DNA of 64,000 bases from Flectonema sp. DT1601 (Eukaryota > Euglenozoa > Diplonemea > Diplonemida > Diplonemidae). The notes below the pieces were generated by a model. The model worked only from the letters and a program-made list of their open reading frames with translations. It was not told where the DNA came from and searched no databases. Shown here one piece after another: positions 1 through 11,092 of the stretch (position 1 is its first letter; each line of letters opens with the position of its first letter). The position numbers and the translations under genes were made by a program. The DNA lies in NCBI GenBank assembly GCA_964019425.1, contig OZ025787.1, forward strand, positions 1,116,001 to 1,180,000. The letters run 5' to 3'.

Positions 1-142
1 ATGAGGCGCACTTGTCCTTCTGGATCAGATGCGCCTAAGCCTGGCTCGTTCTGAGACAGCAGCGTAAGACACCTGGGTCATGACTGGCAGATTTTCCAAC
101 TTCACAGCCCTTAAGCCATGACTGGGTACGTCTAGGGAAGAG

Positions 143-559
143 ATCGGTCTGCTCCTCATCGCGGCATGGACAGGGGCTTTCACCACAATGTGACAATACA
201 GGAACCACCGAAGAAGCAGCCGAAGATGCTTTTAGCCGCCGCTCCCGATGTCGCACTGGGCATATGTAAGACCTGTTTCTTTGCATTCTGTTGCTGCTCG
301 ATATAGCTGCTGCTTTGTTGCAGTTTTTTTTATTTTATAATTAAGTTGCTTCTTTTTTGCGTCTCTGGTCATGACCCTAAACTGACTAAGCTTCTCATTT
401 TCTTGACAGAACAGGAACCCCTCTCCCGATACGCATAAAACATGTCAGCGATGAGTTTCTGAGTCGGTCCGCTCCTCATCGCGACATGCGCGTGTAGAGG
501 AAGGACGGGGGCTGTCACCACAATGTGACAAAGCAGACACCGCCACTGAAGAAGCAGCC
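143..559. repeat. two diverged copies of an ~80-100 bp repeat
   Basis: Two copies, about 143-222 and 462-559, share the blocks GCTCCTCATCGCG, CACCACAATGTGACAA and GAAGAAGCAGCC in the same order and orientation. The second copy has extra sequence between the first two blocks. No coding sense was found in the surrounding 1-680. The origin (old SINE, satellite or LINE 3' tail) is unknown. Confidence 0.5.
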
Positions 560-688
560 ACCACCGATCCCTATGTGTGACTTGTGCGGCCAAAACAGCC
601 ACAATAAACACAACAAAACAGGTTTGCAACTTTGCCTCTTTGTTTCTTTCTCGCCGCTCGCCGTCAAGCACACATTGGGATAGATTAG

Positions 689-890
689 ATGGATATGCTG
701 GATGATTGGTGTCTGCCACAATGTGGAATGGAGGGCCAAAGCCAAAAGCTTGCCCAGATCCACCTGAACCCACCACCCATGTTGCCCTATGATGGAAACT
801 GTGAATCACAGTATGAGAAGAGTTACTTTAAAAGTGCCGATCCGTTTTCTATCGGTCTTAACCTTGGTGTCCAACTAAACTAAAGGGCAA
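689..890 (+). repeat. diverged relic related to the beta/LINE-B 3' ends
   Basis: Position 728-771 resembles the sense-strand 3' end of family beta: a GGAGGGCC block, then AAGC-CAAAA-GCTT (739-751), then a CCACCTG block. The stretch around 850-888 resembles another beta segment (GTGTCCAACTAAA, then TAAAGG). Similarity is partial, so this is probably an old relative rather than a recent copy. The short open frame over it is not convincing as a gene. Confidence 0.4.
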
Positions 891-935
891 AGCGGCCTCG
901 TAATGAGAAGCCGGCCTCGTAAGTGATATTCTATG

Positions 936-1937
936 TTACGAAGCCAACCGCTTAGCTTTCTCCCTCCTACCCTGTCTCTGTTCCGAGGTGACGCCTACAT
1001 CACCTATGTATTTTTCAGGGACATGCTTTTTGACATCCCTTTCCCGATGGAATTCCTCTTCCAATTGTGCCCGGGGGATTTCATTGACCTGTGCTTCGGG
1101 GATCGGATGTTTTATAGCATCCACCAGCAGTATGTTATCCAACCTTATTTTGGTGTCGTCGTTCAGTATCGCGTTCACCTTCGCTATATGTTTTACTGTG
1201 TATATCTGCCTGGACCAAATCTGCTTGGTTCCCTTTGTGAAGATGTTGCGAGTCAGACGCTTACGTACTTTGTCACCAACAGAAATGTTTGTCTTAATAT
1301 CCACATTATACTTCTTTAAATTATCGGACAGGATTCTTTCAAATAATGGATCTTCGGGAGTGCTAACATATACTTGATTGGGAGTGTAATCGTGTAATGT
1401 TGAATGGGGCGTGCCGTTGTAGTCGGTGATAACCTTTTGTAAGTACTGCGACCATTTAGTCGTTCTGAATAAGGTCAAGTGCCTTTCCATCCTCTCGCGG
1501 AATGTTCTCGAGAATCGATCCACAACACCTAAAGCATTATGATCTCCCACCTCATTTGTCTCATGATTAATATTAAAACGATTGAGTAGCTCTTGTACAT
1601 ACTTATTTAAGAACTCCGTCCCATTGTCGCTGATGATTGTTCCGATTGAGGGGCTCGTTGCTTCGATGATGCTTCGCAGGGCTTCTTCTACGACTGGCCC
1701 TGTTTTGTTTTTTAGTGCCCTCGCTGATGCCCTTCTGGAGAAGATATCAATCGCTATCAGTATGAATGTGTTTCCGTTGTTAGTTCTCTTGTAGGGTTGG
1801 TAATCTAATAAATCCATCTGAACCCTCTCATTGATCCCGAATGCAACAATATGGCCGGTAATCTTTTTGGTTTTAACCTTGTAGAGTTGCGACACTTCAT
1901 TGAGTTTCAAGAAGTCCACCACGTCGCGTCGTTCCAC
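936..1937 (-). pseudogene. Polinton integrase (retroviral-type rve domain), fossil part
   Basis: A ~330-residue open frame contains a retroviral-type integrase core. An Asp lies in the LIAIDIFSR segment, a second in IISDNGTEF, followed by the helix with the expected Glu downstream, then a basic C-terminal chromodomain-like or SH3-like tail. In the family this enzyme inserts the element DNA. It sits next to, and in opposite orientation to, the other Polinton parts. Treated as part of a fossil; no function is claimed. Confidence 0.85.
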
Positions 1938-2086
1938 ATGTGGGTTATTCGCATGAGCAACCTTGTAGATTTTTTCGACAGACTCGATAACTCAATTCCT
2001 CATAAACAGATTTTATTGTAGCAGCAGTCATAATATATATTTAATCACGGGATTTATTTTGGACGTGATAATATACAATAAGAACA

Positions 2087-2386
2087 ATGAATACCTTTTA
2101 TACTACATTAAGCGATAACCAACTTCAAAGGGTCAAGTCTTCCCGGAACCCGCTGATACGAATTCAGGTTCCAAAGGAGGGAGGTCCTCATATGATCCCT
2201 ATCAGCGACGAGGATGCCGAGAAGATTAAGAGGAGCCGGGGAAAAACCGTACGACTCAATTTAGATGTTGATGCTGCAAGGGGGTCTGGGTTCCTCAGTG
2301 ATGTTCTATCCGGTATCAAAACCGTTGCAAAGAAGGTATTAAAGCCGCCCATGTCCTCGTCGATACCGCTGCAGATGCTTTGCTAG
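2087..2386 (+). pseudogene. Polinton pX-like small protein, fossil part
   Basis: The short open frame has a basic middle (KRSRGKTVRLN) and a Gly-rich stretch with amphipathic helix (GSGFLSDVLSGIKTVAKKV). This resembles the small basic minor proteins (pX/pVI-like) next to the protease in Polintons and adintoviruses. The identification rests on context plus these features only. Confidence 0.55.
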
Positions 2387-2405
2387 GTGGAGGTATTATC
2401 GTGCC

Positions 2406-3197
2406 TTGTACCTCATTAAAAAAAACAATGATGTAGACTACGAACCTCTATATAGTTATCAAATAGAAGACTACCTGAAAGAAATTGGTAAACCTTTGGC
2501 GGGGGTTTTCATGCCCGACGAAATACCACACGATCTCGACCCTGGTTACTATCTTATAAACTTGGATCACTCTGATTCTGTTGGAACTCACTGGACATGT
2601 CTATTCATAGCTCCCTCTGGACCTGCGTTGTACTTCGATTCATTTGGCATGCCTCCACCCGAAGAAGTAAGAGTTCGACCTCTCATCTATTCCACGACCC
2701 AGCTGCAGGACTTGAAGAGCATAATGTGTGGGTACTTCGTCATCGACTTTGTGAAGAATGTACATGATGAAAACTCCTACCACGATTTCTTACATAAAAA
2801 GTATCACGGTGATGCTGACGACGATGACAGAATAATCAAGGGTGGTGGTATCCATGAGTGGTTGACACGGGTTTTCCCCAACACAGAACTGCATCTACCA
2901 GTTCTGACTAAGAATGGGGTTGAGAAGGCTTCGTTTGCAGGTCCTGGTACTAAGTTAGAGGATAGGATCAAGAACTTGGATGACAACATTACTAGGGAAG
3001 TAAACAACGAAGACATCCCGGAATCGGATATTATAACGAAGCCCAAGAGTCGATTTGATAGGTTGGCGATGCATCACGATCTCTCATATTCCGCTGCTGA
3101 GAGGGACTGTGATGATGATCCCAATTGTGTCAAGAAGAAGAAGTTTCGAAGCAGCAAGCGGCCAGCATGGCGTACCTCTTGGATGTCTTTCTGTTGA
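2406..3197 (+). pseudogene. Polinton adenain-like cysteine protease with PLA2-like segment, fossil part
   Basis: The N-terminal part has the adenovirus-protease (C5) pattern: His in THWTCLF, acidic residue in LYFDSFG, and Cys in IMCGYFVIDF. The C-terminal part (GPGTKLEDRI, then DRLAMHHDLSYS) is the phospholipase-A2-like segment found in Polinton and parvovirus-type capsid proteins. In the family the protease matures capsid proteins and the PLA2 part helps membrane passage. Part of a broken fossil. Confidence 0.8.
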
Positions 3198-3624
3198 GAA
3201 TTGCCAAGATTATTCCTTGGGTTATTCATACGTTCACACTTTTGATAATGACGAAAGTATAACAATAAATGTTACTTCTGCCTGTCCAGACTTCCTGATT
3301 TACCGAACACCTACCGAACAGGATCTCCGGGTAGAATGCCAGAAACTGTTGGATTCGAAACTCCAAATAATCGTTGTCGAAGTGCAGTCTGGTGGAAAAG
3401 ATGAAAAGTTTGGATATGTACAGTTGCGTCTTGCGCTCCATGGATTAGCTCAGCGGAAGAAGGACAAGCGTAAGGTCTTTGGGTTGTACATCAGGAAGAT
3501 AAATGGGGAACTTGGCGCCGCAACCCTCATGAAGTTAGAAGATAATGTTGTTCACATCGATGGCGAATTTGCTCTCAAGGCTATCCCGAACCTCTGTGTG
3601 GAAGTGCTTAAACGCTGTGATTGA
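3055..3624 (+). CDS. ORF of unknown function at the Polinton edge
   Basis: The open frame runs on from the edge of the Polinton parts. Downstream of about 3180 it has a soluble-protein composition with CPDFLIYRTP, then IIVVEVQSGG, then YVQLRLALHGLAQRKK. The Asp...Glu-x-Gln arrangement faintly recalls PD-(D/E)XK-type nuclease folds, but the resemblance is weak. Its start and boundaries are uncertain, and it may be cargo of the Polinton or an unrelated fragment. Confidence 0.35.
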   Translation: MIGWRCITISHIPLLRGTVMMIPIVSRRRSFEAASGQHGVPLGCLSVENCQDYSLGYSYVHTFDNDESITINVTSACPDFLIYRTPTEQDLRVECQKLLDSKLQIIVVEVQSGGKDEKFGYVQLRLALHGLAQRKKDKRKVFGLYIRKINGELGAATLMKLEDNVVHIDGEFALKAIPNLCVEVLKRCD

Positions 3625-3948
3625 AAACCTTCTTTTCATATCATTGTGCCTGTATGGGTACCAATACAAGAAAGTGTGTGTCACTCAGTCTCACTTCTTG
3701 CTGGATAGATTTCACCTATAAAAATAGATAGTCAACCTTCTTTAAGAATGCTCCCAAAAAAGAATCTCCCCGCAACCAATTGTGCACCAGGTTTTTCGAT
3801 TAGTACTGTGTTTGGCAGTGCGTTGGTAGTTTTGCCTTGTAGAACCATCTTTGATTATTGTTGATGGTTTGTTAGCTTTTCTGCTAGCATCTTTGCTCCA
3901 AATACAGGAACCGATATAATATGTTGAAGCTTATCGAGTGGATTTAAG
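3625..3948. other. unannotated spacer
   Basis: This is moderately AT-rich sequence between the Polinton edge and the LINE-B-like 3' end. No gene, RNA or clear repeat was recognised. Confidence 0.4.
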
Positions 3949-4306
3949 TTGGTTGGATCAAGCGCGTTCTTTATATTATCCCATATCCCCACAAAATATT
4001 ATACCTTTTCATTTTCTCTTTCCTTTTCTGGTCCTTTTTTTTCTTTTTTTTTTTCTTCTTTTTCATATAACGTTTATTTAATTTTTTACTTTTTTTTTTT
4101 CATGTTTGATTATTTCCTCTTCATATTATACTTTTTTTTTCTGCCTCTCTCTTAATTCTGTTCGTTTCTTTGAAACGAAAATTCCTTGGTCAGCATCTGT
4201 CATTGTCGCCCTTTGGGCCTGTTAAAAAAATTAAATAAAAAGAAAGTTTACATCGGGAATAGGACAGGAGCAAAAAGCTCCCAGTCCGTTACTTCCCACC
4301 TTTTCG
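3949..4306 (+). mobile_element. diverged 5'-truncated LINE-B 3' end
   Basis: Read on the plus strand this matches the last ~370 bases of LINE-B (reverse complement of 29489-29880) with more divergence than other copies. It has the T-rich tracts, the TTCGTTTC-TTT-GAAACGAA hairpin, the GCCC-TTT-GGGC hairpin and the terminal hairpin GGAGC-AAAAA-GCTCC (4267-4281). It ends near TTCGAAAT. The loop has AAAAA rather than CAAAA. Confidence 0.75.
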
Positions 4307-4350
4307 AAATCATTTCATAAGTTTTATATCAGCGGCGTGCTTAAAACTTT

Positions 4351-6426
4351 GTGGATCAGGCAGTTTTTTTAAACTTTATGTGTGGAGCTGGCGGTTTTTT
4401 AAAACTTTGTGGAGCTGGCAGTTTTTTGAAACTTTGTGTGTGGAGCTGGTGGTTTTTTAAAACTTTGTGTGTGGAGCTCAGTTTTTTGGAACTTTGTGTG
4501 TGGAACTGGCGGTTTTCTCAAACAATTTGTGCGGAGCTGGCAGTTTTTTGAAACCTTGTGTGTGGAGCTTGCAGTTTTTTGAAACTTTGTGTGTGCAACT
4601 GGCAGTTTTTCAAAACTTTGTGTGTGGAACTGGCGGTTTTCTCAAACAATTTGTGTGGAGCTGGCGGTTTTTTAAAACTTTGTGTGTGGAGCTGGCAGTT
4701 TTTTGAAACTTTGTGTGTGGAGCTGGCAGTTTTTTCAAACAATTTGTGTGGAGCTGGCGGTTTTTTGAAACTTTGTGTGTGGAACTGGCGGTTTTCTCAA
4801 ACAATTTGTGTGGAGCTGGCGGTTTTTTAAAACTTTGTGTGTGGAGCTGGCAGTTTTTTGAAACTTTGTGTGTGGAGCTGGCAGTTTTTTCAAACAATTT
4901 GTGTGGAGCTGGCGGTTTTTTGAAACTTTGTGTAACTGGCAGTTTTTTGAAACTTTGTGTGTGGAACTGGCGGTTTTCTCAAACAATTTGTGTGGAGCTG
5001 GCGGTTTTTTAAAACTTTGTGTGTGGAGCTGGCAGTTTTTTGAAACTTTGTGTGTGGAGCTGGCAGTTTTTTCAAACAATTTGTGTGGAGCTGGCGGTTT
5101 TTTGAAACTTTGTGTGTGGAGCTGGCGGTTTTTTAAAACTTTGTGTGTGGAGCTGGCAGTTTTTTGAAACTTTGTGTGTGGAGCTGGCAGTTTTTTCAAA
5201 CAATTTGTGTGGAGCTGGCGGTTTTTTGAAACTTTGTGTGTGGAGCAAGAGCTTTAAAATTTTGTGGCGGTTTATTAAAACTTTGTGGAACTGGCAGTTT
5301 TTCGTAATTTTGTGTGTGGAGCTGGCGGTTTTCTGAAACTTTGTGGCGGTTTTTTGAAACTTTGTGTGTGGAGCTGGCAGTTTTTTGAAACTTTGTGTGT
5401 GCAACTGGCAGTTTTCTCAAACAATTTGTGTGGAACTGGCGGTTTTCTCAAACAATTTGTGTGGAGCTGGCGGTTTTTTGAAACTTTATGTGTGGAGCTT
5501 GCAGTTTTTTGAAACTTTGTGTGTGCAACTGGCGGTTTTCTCAAACAATTTGTGTGGAGCTGGTGGTTTTTTGGAACTTTGTGTGTGGAGCTCAGTTTTT
5601 TGGAACTTTGTGTGTGGAACTGGCGGTTTTCTCAAACAATTTGTGTGGAGCTGGTGGTTTTTTGGAACTTTGTGTGTGGAGCTCAGTTTTTTGGAACTTT
5701 GTGTGTGGAACTGGCGGTTTTCTCAAACAATTTGTGTGGAACTGGCGGTTTTCTCAAACAATTTGTGTGGAGCTGGCGGTTTTTTGAAACTTTATGTGTG
5801 GAGCTTGCAGTTTTTTGAAACTTTGTGTGTGCAACTGGCGGTTTTCTCAAACAATTTGTGTGGAGCTGGTGGTTTTTTGGAACTTTGTGTGTGGAGCTCA
5901 GTTTTTTGGAACTTTGTGTGTGGAACTGGCGGTTTTCTCAAACAATTTGTGTGGAGCTGGCAGTTTTTTGAAACTTTGTGTGTGGAACTGGCGGTTTTCT
6001 CAAACAACTTGTGTGGAGCTGGCGGTTTTTGGAGCTGGCAGTTTTTTGAAACTTTTTGTGTGCAACTGGCAGTTTTTTAAAACTTTGTGGAGCAGGCAGT
6101 TTTCAAACAATTTGTGCGGAGCTGGCAGTTTTTTGAAACTTTGTGTGTGGAACTGACGGTTTTCTCAAACAATTTGTGTGGAGCTCAGTTTTTTGGAACT
6201 TTGTGTGTGGAACTGGCGGTTTTCTCAAACAATTTGTGTGGAGCTTGCAGTTTTTTGAAACTTTGTGTGTGCAACTGGCGGTTTTCTCAAACAATTTGTG
6301 TGGAGCTGGTGGTTTTTTGGAACTTTGTGTGTGGAGCTCAGTTTTTTGGAACTTTGTGTGTGGAACTGGCGGTTTTCTCAAACAATTTGTGTGGAGCTGG
6401 CGGTTTTTTGAAACTTTGTGGAGCAG
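4351..6426. repeat. 31-bp minisatellite with 155-bp higher-order repeat
   Basis: About 67 tandem copies of a 31-bp unit are present, core GTGTGGAGCTGGCAGTTTTT then GAAACTTT. Variants differ as GGC/GCAG, GAAAC/CAAAC and GAGCTCAG. In the first half, five-unit blocks recur every 155 bp (starts near 4558, 4713, 4868). Later blocks recur at ~306 bp. The unit lacks stops in several frames, so long low-complexity open frames cross it on both strands; these are not genes. The array ends at the 3' terminus of a beta element. Confidence 0.95.
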
Positions 6427-6427
6427 A

Positions 6428-8107
6428 GTTGAATTTCCAGGTGAGATTTGGACTGTTAGCTTTTGGCTAAGGCCCTCCCTGAAGAGCAAGAACAAAAAAA
6501 CTACTCACACCTGAAGAAAACATACACAAAGAACACACTGTAAGCTGTGTGTGTATTTTGTGTTTGTCACAACAGGAGAGAAAAGAAAGAATGTCAAGGT
6601 TGGTCACCTTGCCTATCAACGCACAACATTGGTGGTCTCTACTAGACCCTGAGTGATCCCACTGGATCTCTCATCGTTCATAGTACCCTGTGTGAAGTTA
6701 TAAAATCAAAGGTAAACTATGAACTACAAATGACTTAGCCTGTTATTATAATGCCACAGGCAGGCCCTGCATTCAGCAACTATCCAGCAGTGCTTGGAAG
6801 TCCTGATCTTCTTCTAAAAAAAAGAAAGAAAAACAAAACTGTAGCTGGGATCACTCAGGATCAACAGACTACCAATGCTACCTGTTGTACTTGCTCACTA
6901 TGGGGGGTGATGCCAAACACCCAGAAGTACTAAACTGCTTTCCTTCTTGCTGCCCAGGAGTTTCTGACCAGAACTAATAGAAAATAAAAAGTAGATGGGA
7001 AACAATAAAAAGTAAAATGGATATAACTGAAGTTAAACAAGACAAATGAAGTAACAGACCAGAACAGAAAGAGAATTGTAATAGAAGATTACAAATAAAA
7101 AAATGCAAGTATCAACACATGATCAGGATACACCAGCAGCTAACAAACAACATAAAATTGAAGATCAGTTGCCAGAGTATTTCAACCATGGTAGAATACT
7201 CGCCCCTCTGGCAGGGATTATCCCAGACTTGTCCTTTAATTTAGTTGGACACCATGGCTTACAACCCTTCCAGAGGGAAGCACCATTATGACTTCTATTT
7301 TTTTTCTTCAAGAAAATCATAAGGTGGTAACAAAGAAAAAATGCTAAGAGGAACCCCCTATTAACACCTAAGACATCTAAACTGCAGCCCAGCCTATGCC
7401 CAATGCACTAACAGGTCATTCCCTCACACTCAGATCAAAAAAATCAAAGTTCAGAGTGCATCTTAGCGTGAATGAGAGAATTTCCTCCCGCTTATTTTGA
7501 ACAAAAGGGATAGGAGAAGGGATAGAAAACGAACATAAAAATAAAATTCTAAGTGAGAAACACTTAGCAGAAACACTTAGCAGCTTTTAAGGAGCTGAAA
7601 AGCAAAAAAAAAATCTAAGTGAGAAACACTTAGCAGAAACAATTTGTAGCTAATTAAGCTGAAAATAAAAAAAATAAAAAATTTCTAAGTGAGAAATACT
7701 TAGCAACTTTTAGAACAAATATTTCAGTAAATAACCTGTAATGATTAAACCATTACAAGTTTGATGCCAAAACTGACAAGGACTGAGTTGAATTTCCAGG
7801 TGAGATTTGGACTGTTAGCTTTTGGCTAAGGCCCTCCCTGAAGAGCAAGAACAAAAAAACTACCCACACCTGAAGAAAACATACACAAAGAACACACTGT
7901 AAGCTGTGTGTGTATTTTGTGTTTGTCACAACAGGAGAGAAAAGAAAGAATGTCAAGGTTGGTCACCTTGCCTATCAACGCACAACATTGGTGGTCTCTA
8001 CTAGACCCTGAGTGATCCCACTGGATCTCTCATCGTTCATAGTACCCTGTGTGAAGTTATAAAATCAAAGGTAAACTATAAACTACAAATGACTTAGCCT
8101 GTTATTA
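6428..8107 (-). mobile_element. family beta insertion: full unit plus 5'-truncated unit
   Basis: In sense (minus) orientation a truncated unit (8107-7787) is followed head-to-tail by a complete unit of 1359 bp (7786-6428). The 3' end is fixed at GGAAATTCAAC. Both units carry the terminal stem-loop TTAGC-CAAAA-GCTAA (6456-6470 and 7815-7829 on the plus strand). No protein of substance is encoded, so this is a non-autonomous unit. Internal hairpins include CTAAGTG-AGAAA-CACTTAG (three near 7554-7700) and GGGTG-ATGCCAAA-CACCC (6905-6922). Confidence 0.8.
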
Positions 8108-8580
8108 TTTAGAATTTTATTGTTATGTTCATTTTCTATCCCCTCTTCTATCCCTTTTGTTCAAAAAAAGCGATGAGATATTTCTCTCATTCATGCTAAG
8201 ATGCACTCTGAACTTTGATTTTTTGATCTGAGTGTGAGGGAATGACCTGTTAGTGCATTGGGCATAAGCTGTGCTGCAGTTTAGATGTCTTAGGTGTTAA
8301 TAGGGGGTTCCTCTTAGCATTTTTTCTTTGTTACCACCTTATGATTTTCTTGAAGAAAAAAAATAGAAGTCATAATGGTGCTTCCCTCTGGAAGGGTTGT
8401 AAGCCATGGTGTCCAACTAAATTAAAGGACAAGTCTGGGATAATCCCTGCCAGAGGGGCGAGTATTCTACCATGGTTGAAATACTCTGGCAACTGATCTT
8501 CAATTTTATGTTGTTTGTTAGCTGCTGGTGTATCTTGATCATGTGTTGATACTTGCATTTTTTTTTTTATTTGTAATCTT
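8108..8580 (+). repeat. inverted beta fragment forming a fold-back
   Basis: This stretch is the reverse complement of roughly 7085-7560, so the two arms face each other across the beta 3' region. It runs straight into the hairpin satellite. The same arrangement recurs at about 15596-16070. Confidence 0.75.
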
Positions 8581-8584
8581 TTGT

Positions 8585-8884
8585 TTTTGTTTATTTGTTT
8601 TTTCTTTAAAAAATAAATAAAAAGATAAAAAAAATAAAAAAAAAAAGGAATAAACAATGTTATCATTGTTTTTTTATCGATCGACTATGTCGATTACTTT
8701 CTATTTTCCGTCCTGGTCAGGACGCTAAACTGACTGTTTTTTCTTTAAAAATAAATAAAAAGTTAAAAAAAAAAAAAAAAAAAAGGAATAAACAATGTTA
8801 TCATTGTTTTTTTTTATCGATCGACTATGTCGACTAATTTCTATTTTCCGTCCTGGTCAGGACGCTAAACTGATTGTTTTTTCT
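8585..8884 (+). repeat. hairpin satellite, plus orientation (first block)
   Basis: Two units of the ~120-147 bp satellite precede piggyBac element 1. Each unit contains AACAATG-TTAT-CATTGTT, ATCGAC-TAT-GTCGAT and CGTCCTG-GT-CAGGACG hairpins, followed by CTAAACTGATTG and an A-rich linker. The array continues after the piggyBac at 10632. Confidence 0.9.
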
Positions 8885-8888
8885 TTAA

Positions 8889-10627
8889 CCCATTAAGGAC
8901 GGGGGGTCCACTACAGTGGTTATTTTGAAATTTTATTTTCGCTAAGGGGAAAACCCGGCTAACGCTACCCAGGGGGGGTGTAATCGAGGCCGTTTCGCGA
9001 CGAATCTTGGGTGGGATGGCGTGGTTCGCTGTGTTTTCATTCATGAAATTCAAAACTAATAATCGAAATTTTACCACCTAACAAGAAGTTTCGTGTGCCT
9101 GTTGAAATTGATACAAGTTCGGCGTCCTATGAAAGTCTGATGATGATGGATTCTGTATCGGAGTCGTCATCTGACAGCAACACAGCAAAGGTATCAAAGT
9201 GGGGGGGGCAAAACCAAGAGAATCCCCAGGGAAAAACGGAAAGGACCTACCCAGAGTGTGAGCGACTTTAATGAAATGAGCGAATTGAAGGCATCCAACT
9301 CATTTTCACTGATCATGTGCTTAAAATGATATTTCGACACACTCTTGCCTACCCGATTGACAAAGAGACGTCCATGAAGTCACTAGAAGTTGGTGAACTG
9401 AAATGCTTTCTCCGTAATTTCCACACTGCTAACAAACACATTCCTGCTTCTTATGTTCATAGTCTTGTTAAACCCCATAATAATAAAGGGCATTGGGTGA
9501 CGTTTGACAATTTCAATTCGTCATACGCATTTCTTGTTTTGATGTTAGCGAAAGGGTTCCACTGTGTTGGAACAGCCTGACGGAACAGAAAGGGAGTTCT
9601 GTTGATGTTCCAAAACCGAAGGCTACCCCTGGACCGGGACGACTAAGCAAATCGGAAGTGAAAGAAAGACCGAAGAATCTTTCTGCTTCTTACCTTCAGT
9701 CAAGCACGGCATCCACCATATAAAGTGGAGAGACTCAAAGGATGTGCATCTTTTCAGTACTCTTCCCTTACGTGAGCACTGTGTCGATGTATATCGCTGG
9801 ATTAGGAAGAGAAATAAAAAAGAAAAAGTGCCGATCAAACTACCGTGCAAGTAGACAGGTACACCAAAACGATGGGAGGTGTTAACCTGATGGATAGCGT
9901 GAAGGGAAGGGCGAACAGAAACCTTCAAACTAAACGATGGCATCTAAAGGTTTTCGACTACTTGCTGAAAGTTTCAATGTTCAACACGTTTACCCTTCAA
10001 AAGAAATGCGGTAAGGATACTGGTACCTACATACGGTATGTAGAGGAGCTCGCTATGCAAGACGTCAGTGACGGGACGTCGAGAGACAAGACAACCAATA
10101 CTACATCTACTATTGACTCGGGTTCGCACTTTTCACACATGTTCAGCACCACTGAGCACTATCCATCAATATTTGGCGCTGCTAAACAATGTAAGTATCA
10201 CAATACTCGAGTGAGGACTACTTATGGATGCCAGGGGTGTAAGGTTTTTATGTGTCCTGCACCCTGTTTTGGTAAATACCACTTAAATCTTACAAAGGGG
10301 AGAACATTTGCGTCCCATACCACCACCTCTGTGTCGGGAGGTGCTATCCGGGAAGAATGTACGAAGGGGAAGACCCCTGCACTCACAACAACATCAAAAT
10401 TGAAGAGGCGCAGGGAGTCATAAGAACTGAGCTTATTTTTGTCTTTGGTGGTGTTTTCATTTGTTCTGTTCACCCTTTAGGTGGTGAATGTGTGTGTATT
10501 TTTAACGGGCAGGCAATGGCGGTTCACTTTGTCACATCACCTTTCCGAGCCCCCCTACCCCTTTTCCCCGTTAGATCTTTTTTCAAAAAAAGTCAAAAAA
10601 CCGGGTTTTACCCCCGTCCGTAATGGG
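8889..10627 (+). mobile_element. piggyBac-type DNA transposon 1
   Basis: The element is bounded by TTAA duplications (8885-8888 and 10628-10631). Its terminal inverted repeats begin CCCATTAAGGACGGGGG on the left and, reversed, CCCATTACGGACGGGGG on the right. A CCACTACAGTGG near-palindrome lies just inside the left end. Element and transposase are on the plus strand. The homologous site at 16373-16376 has a single TTAA and no insertion, which confirms the boundaries exactly. Confidence 0.93.
9045..10423 (+). pseudogene. decayed piggyBac transposase
   Basis: Recognisable parts of the DDE_Tnp_1_7 transposase lie in order but in different frames. They are an N-terminal segment (9317-9580) ending in WVTFDNFNSS and GFHCVGTA (one catalytic Asp region), a KWRDSKDVHLFSTLP segment near 9720, then the C-terminal part (9845-10423) with MGGVNLMD, and a Cys/His-rich zinc domain (CKYHNTR, CQGC, CPAPCF) and basic tail. 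Frame changes and missing catalytic sequence mean it is inactive. It normally cuts at TTAA and reinserts the element. Confidence 0.85.
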
Positions 10628-10631
10628 TTAA

Positions 10632-11061
10632 TTAATAAAAAGATAAAAAAAAAAAAAAAAAGGAATAAACAATGTTATCATTGTTTTTTTTATCGATCGA
10701 CTATGTCGATTACTTTCTATTTTCCGTCCTGGTCAGGACGCTAAACTGACTGTTTTTTCTTTAAAAAATAAATAAAAAGTTAAAAAAAAAAAAAAAAAAA
10801 GGAATAAACAATGTTATCATTGTTTTTTTTATCGATCGACTATGTCGATTACTTTCTATTTTCCGACCTGGTCAAGATGCTAAACTGATTGTTTTTTTTT
10901 TTAAAATAAATAAAAAAAATATAAAAAAAAAAAATAAAAAAAAAAGAATAAACAATGTTATCATTGTTTCTTATCGATCGACTTTGTCGACTAATTTCTA
11001 TTTTCCGTCCTGGTCAGGACGCTAAACTGATTGTTTTTTCTTTAAAAATAAATAAAAGATA

Positions 11062-11092
<31 letters not shown>

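Larger units (their letters stand above)
936..3200. mobile_element. Polinton/Maverick fossil (partial)
   Basis: A cluster of Polinton-type parts lies here: an integrase read from the minus strand, and a short pX-like protein plus an adenain-like cysteine protease followed by a phospholipase-A2-like segment read from the plus strand. This combination is characteristic of Polintons. No DNA polymerase B, packaging ATPase or major capsid gene is seen, and no terminal inverted repeats were found. It is an incomplete, broken element with at least a couple of interruptions. The proteins are still recognisable over long stretches, so it is not extremely old. Confidence 0.85.

Noticed and set aside
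4351-6426. CRISPR-like array
   Set aside because: There are no unique spacers: the repeats are directly adjacent and the host is eukaryotic.
4351-6470. Many long open frames on both strands (up to ~238 codons)
   Set aside because: They follow the 31-bp repeat, whose length shifts the frame each unit and which lacks stops. Composition is pure repeat, with no domain.
6456-6470. beta terminal hairpin as a tRNA-Lys anticodon arm (antisense CTTTTGG loop)
   Set aside because: There is no D arm, T arm or box A/B at proper spacing, and the flanks are shared with non-tRNA families.
6428-6540. Hammerhead-like CTGAAGA near the beta 3' end
   Set aside because: No stem II followed by GAAA, so it is not a hammerhead.
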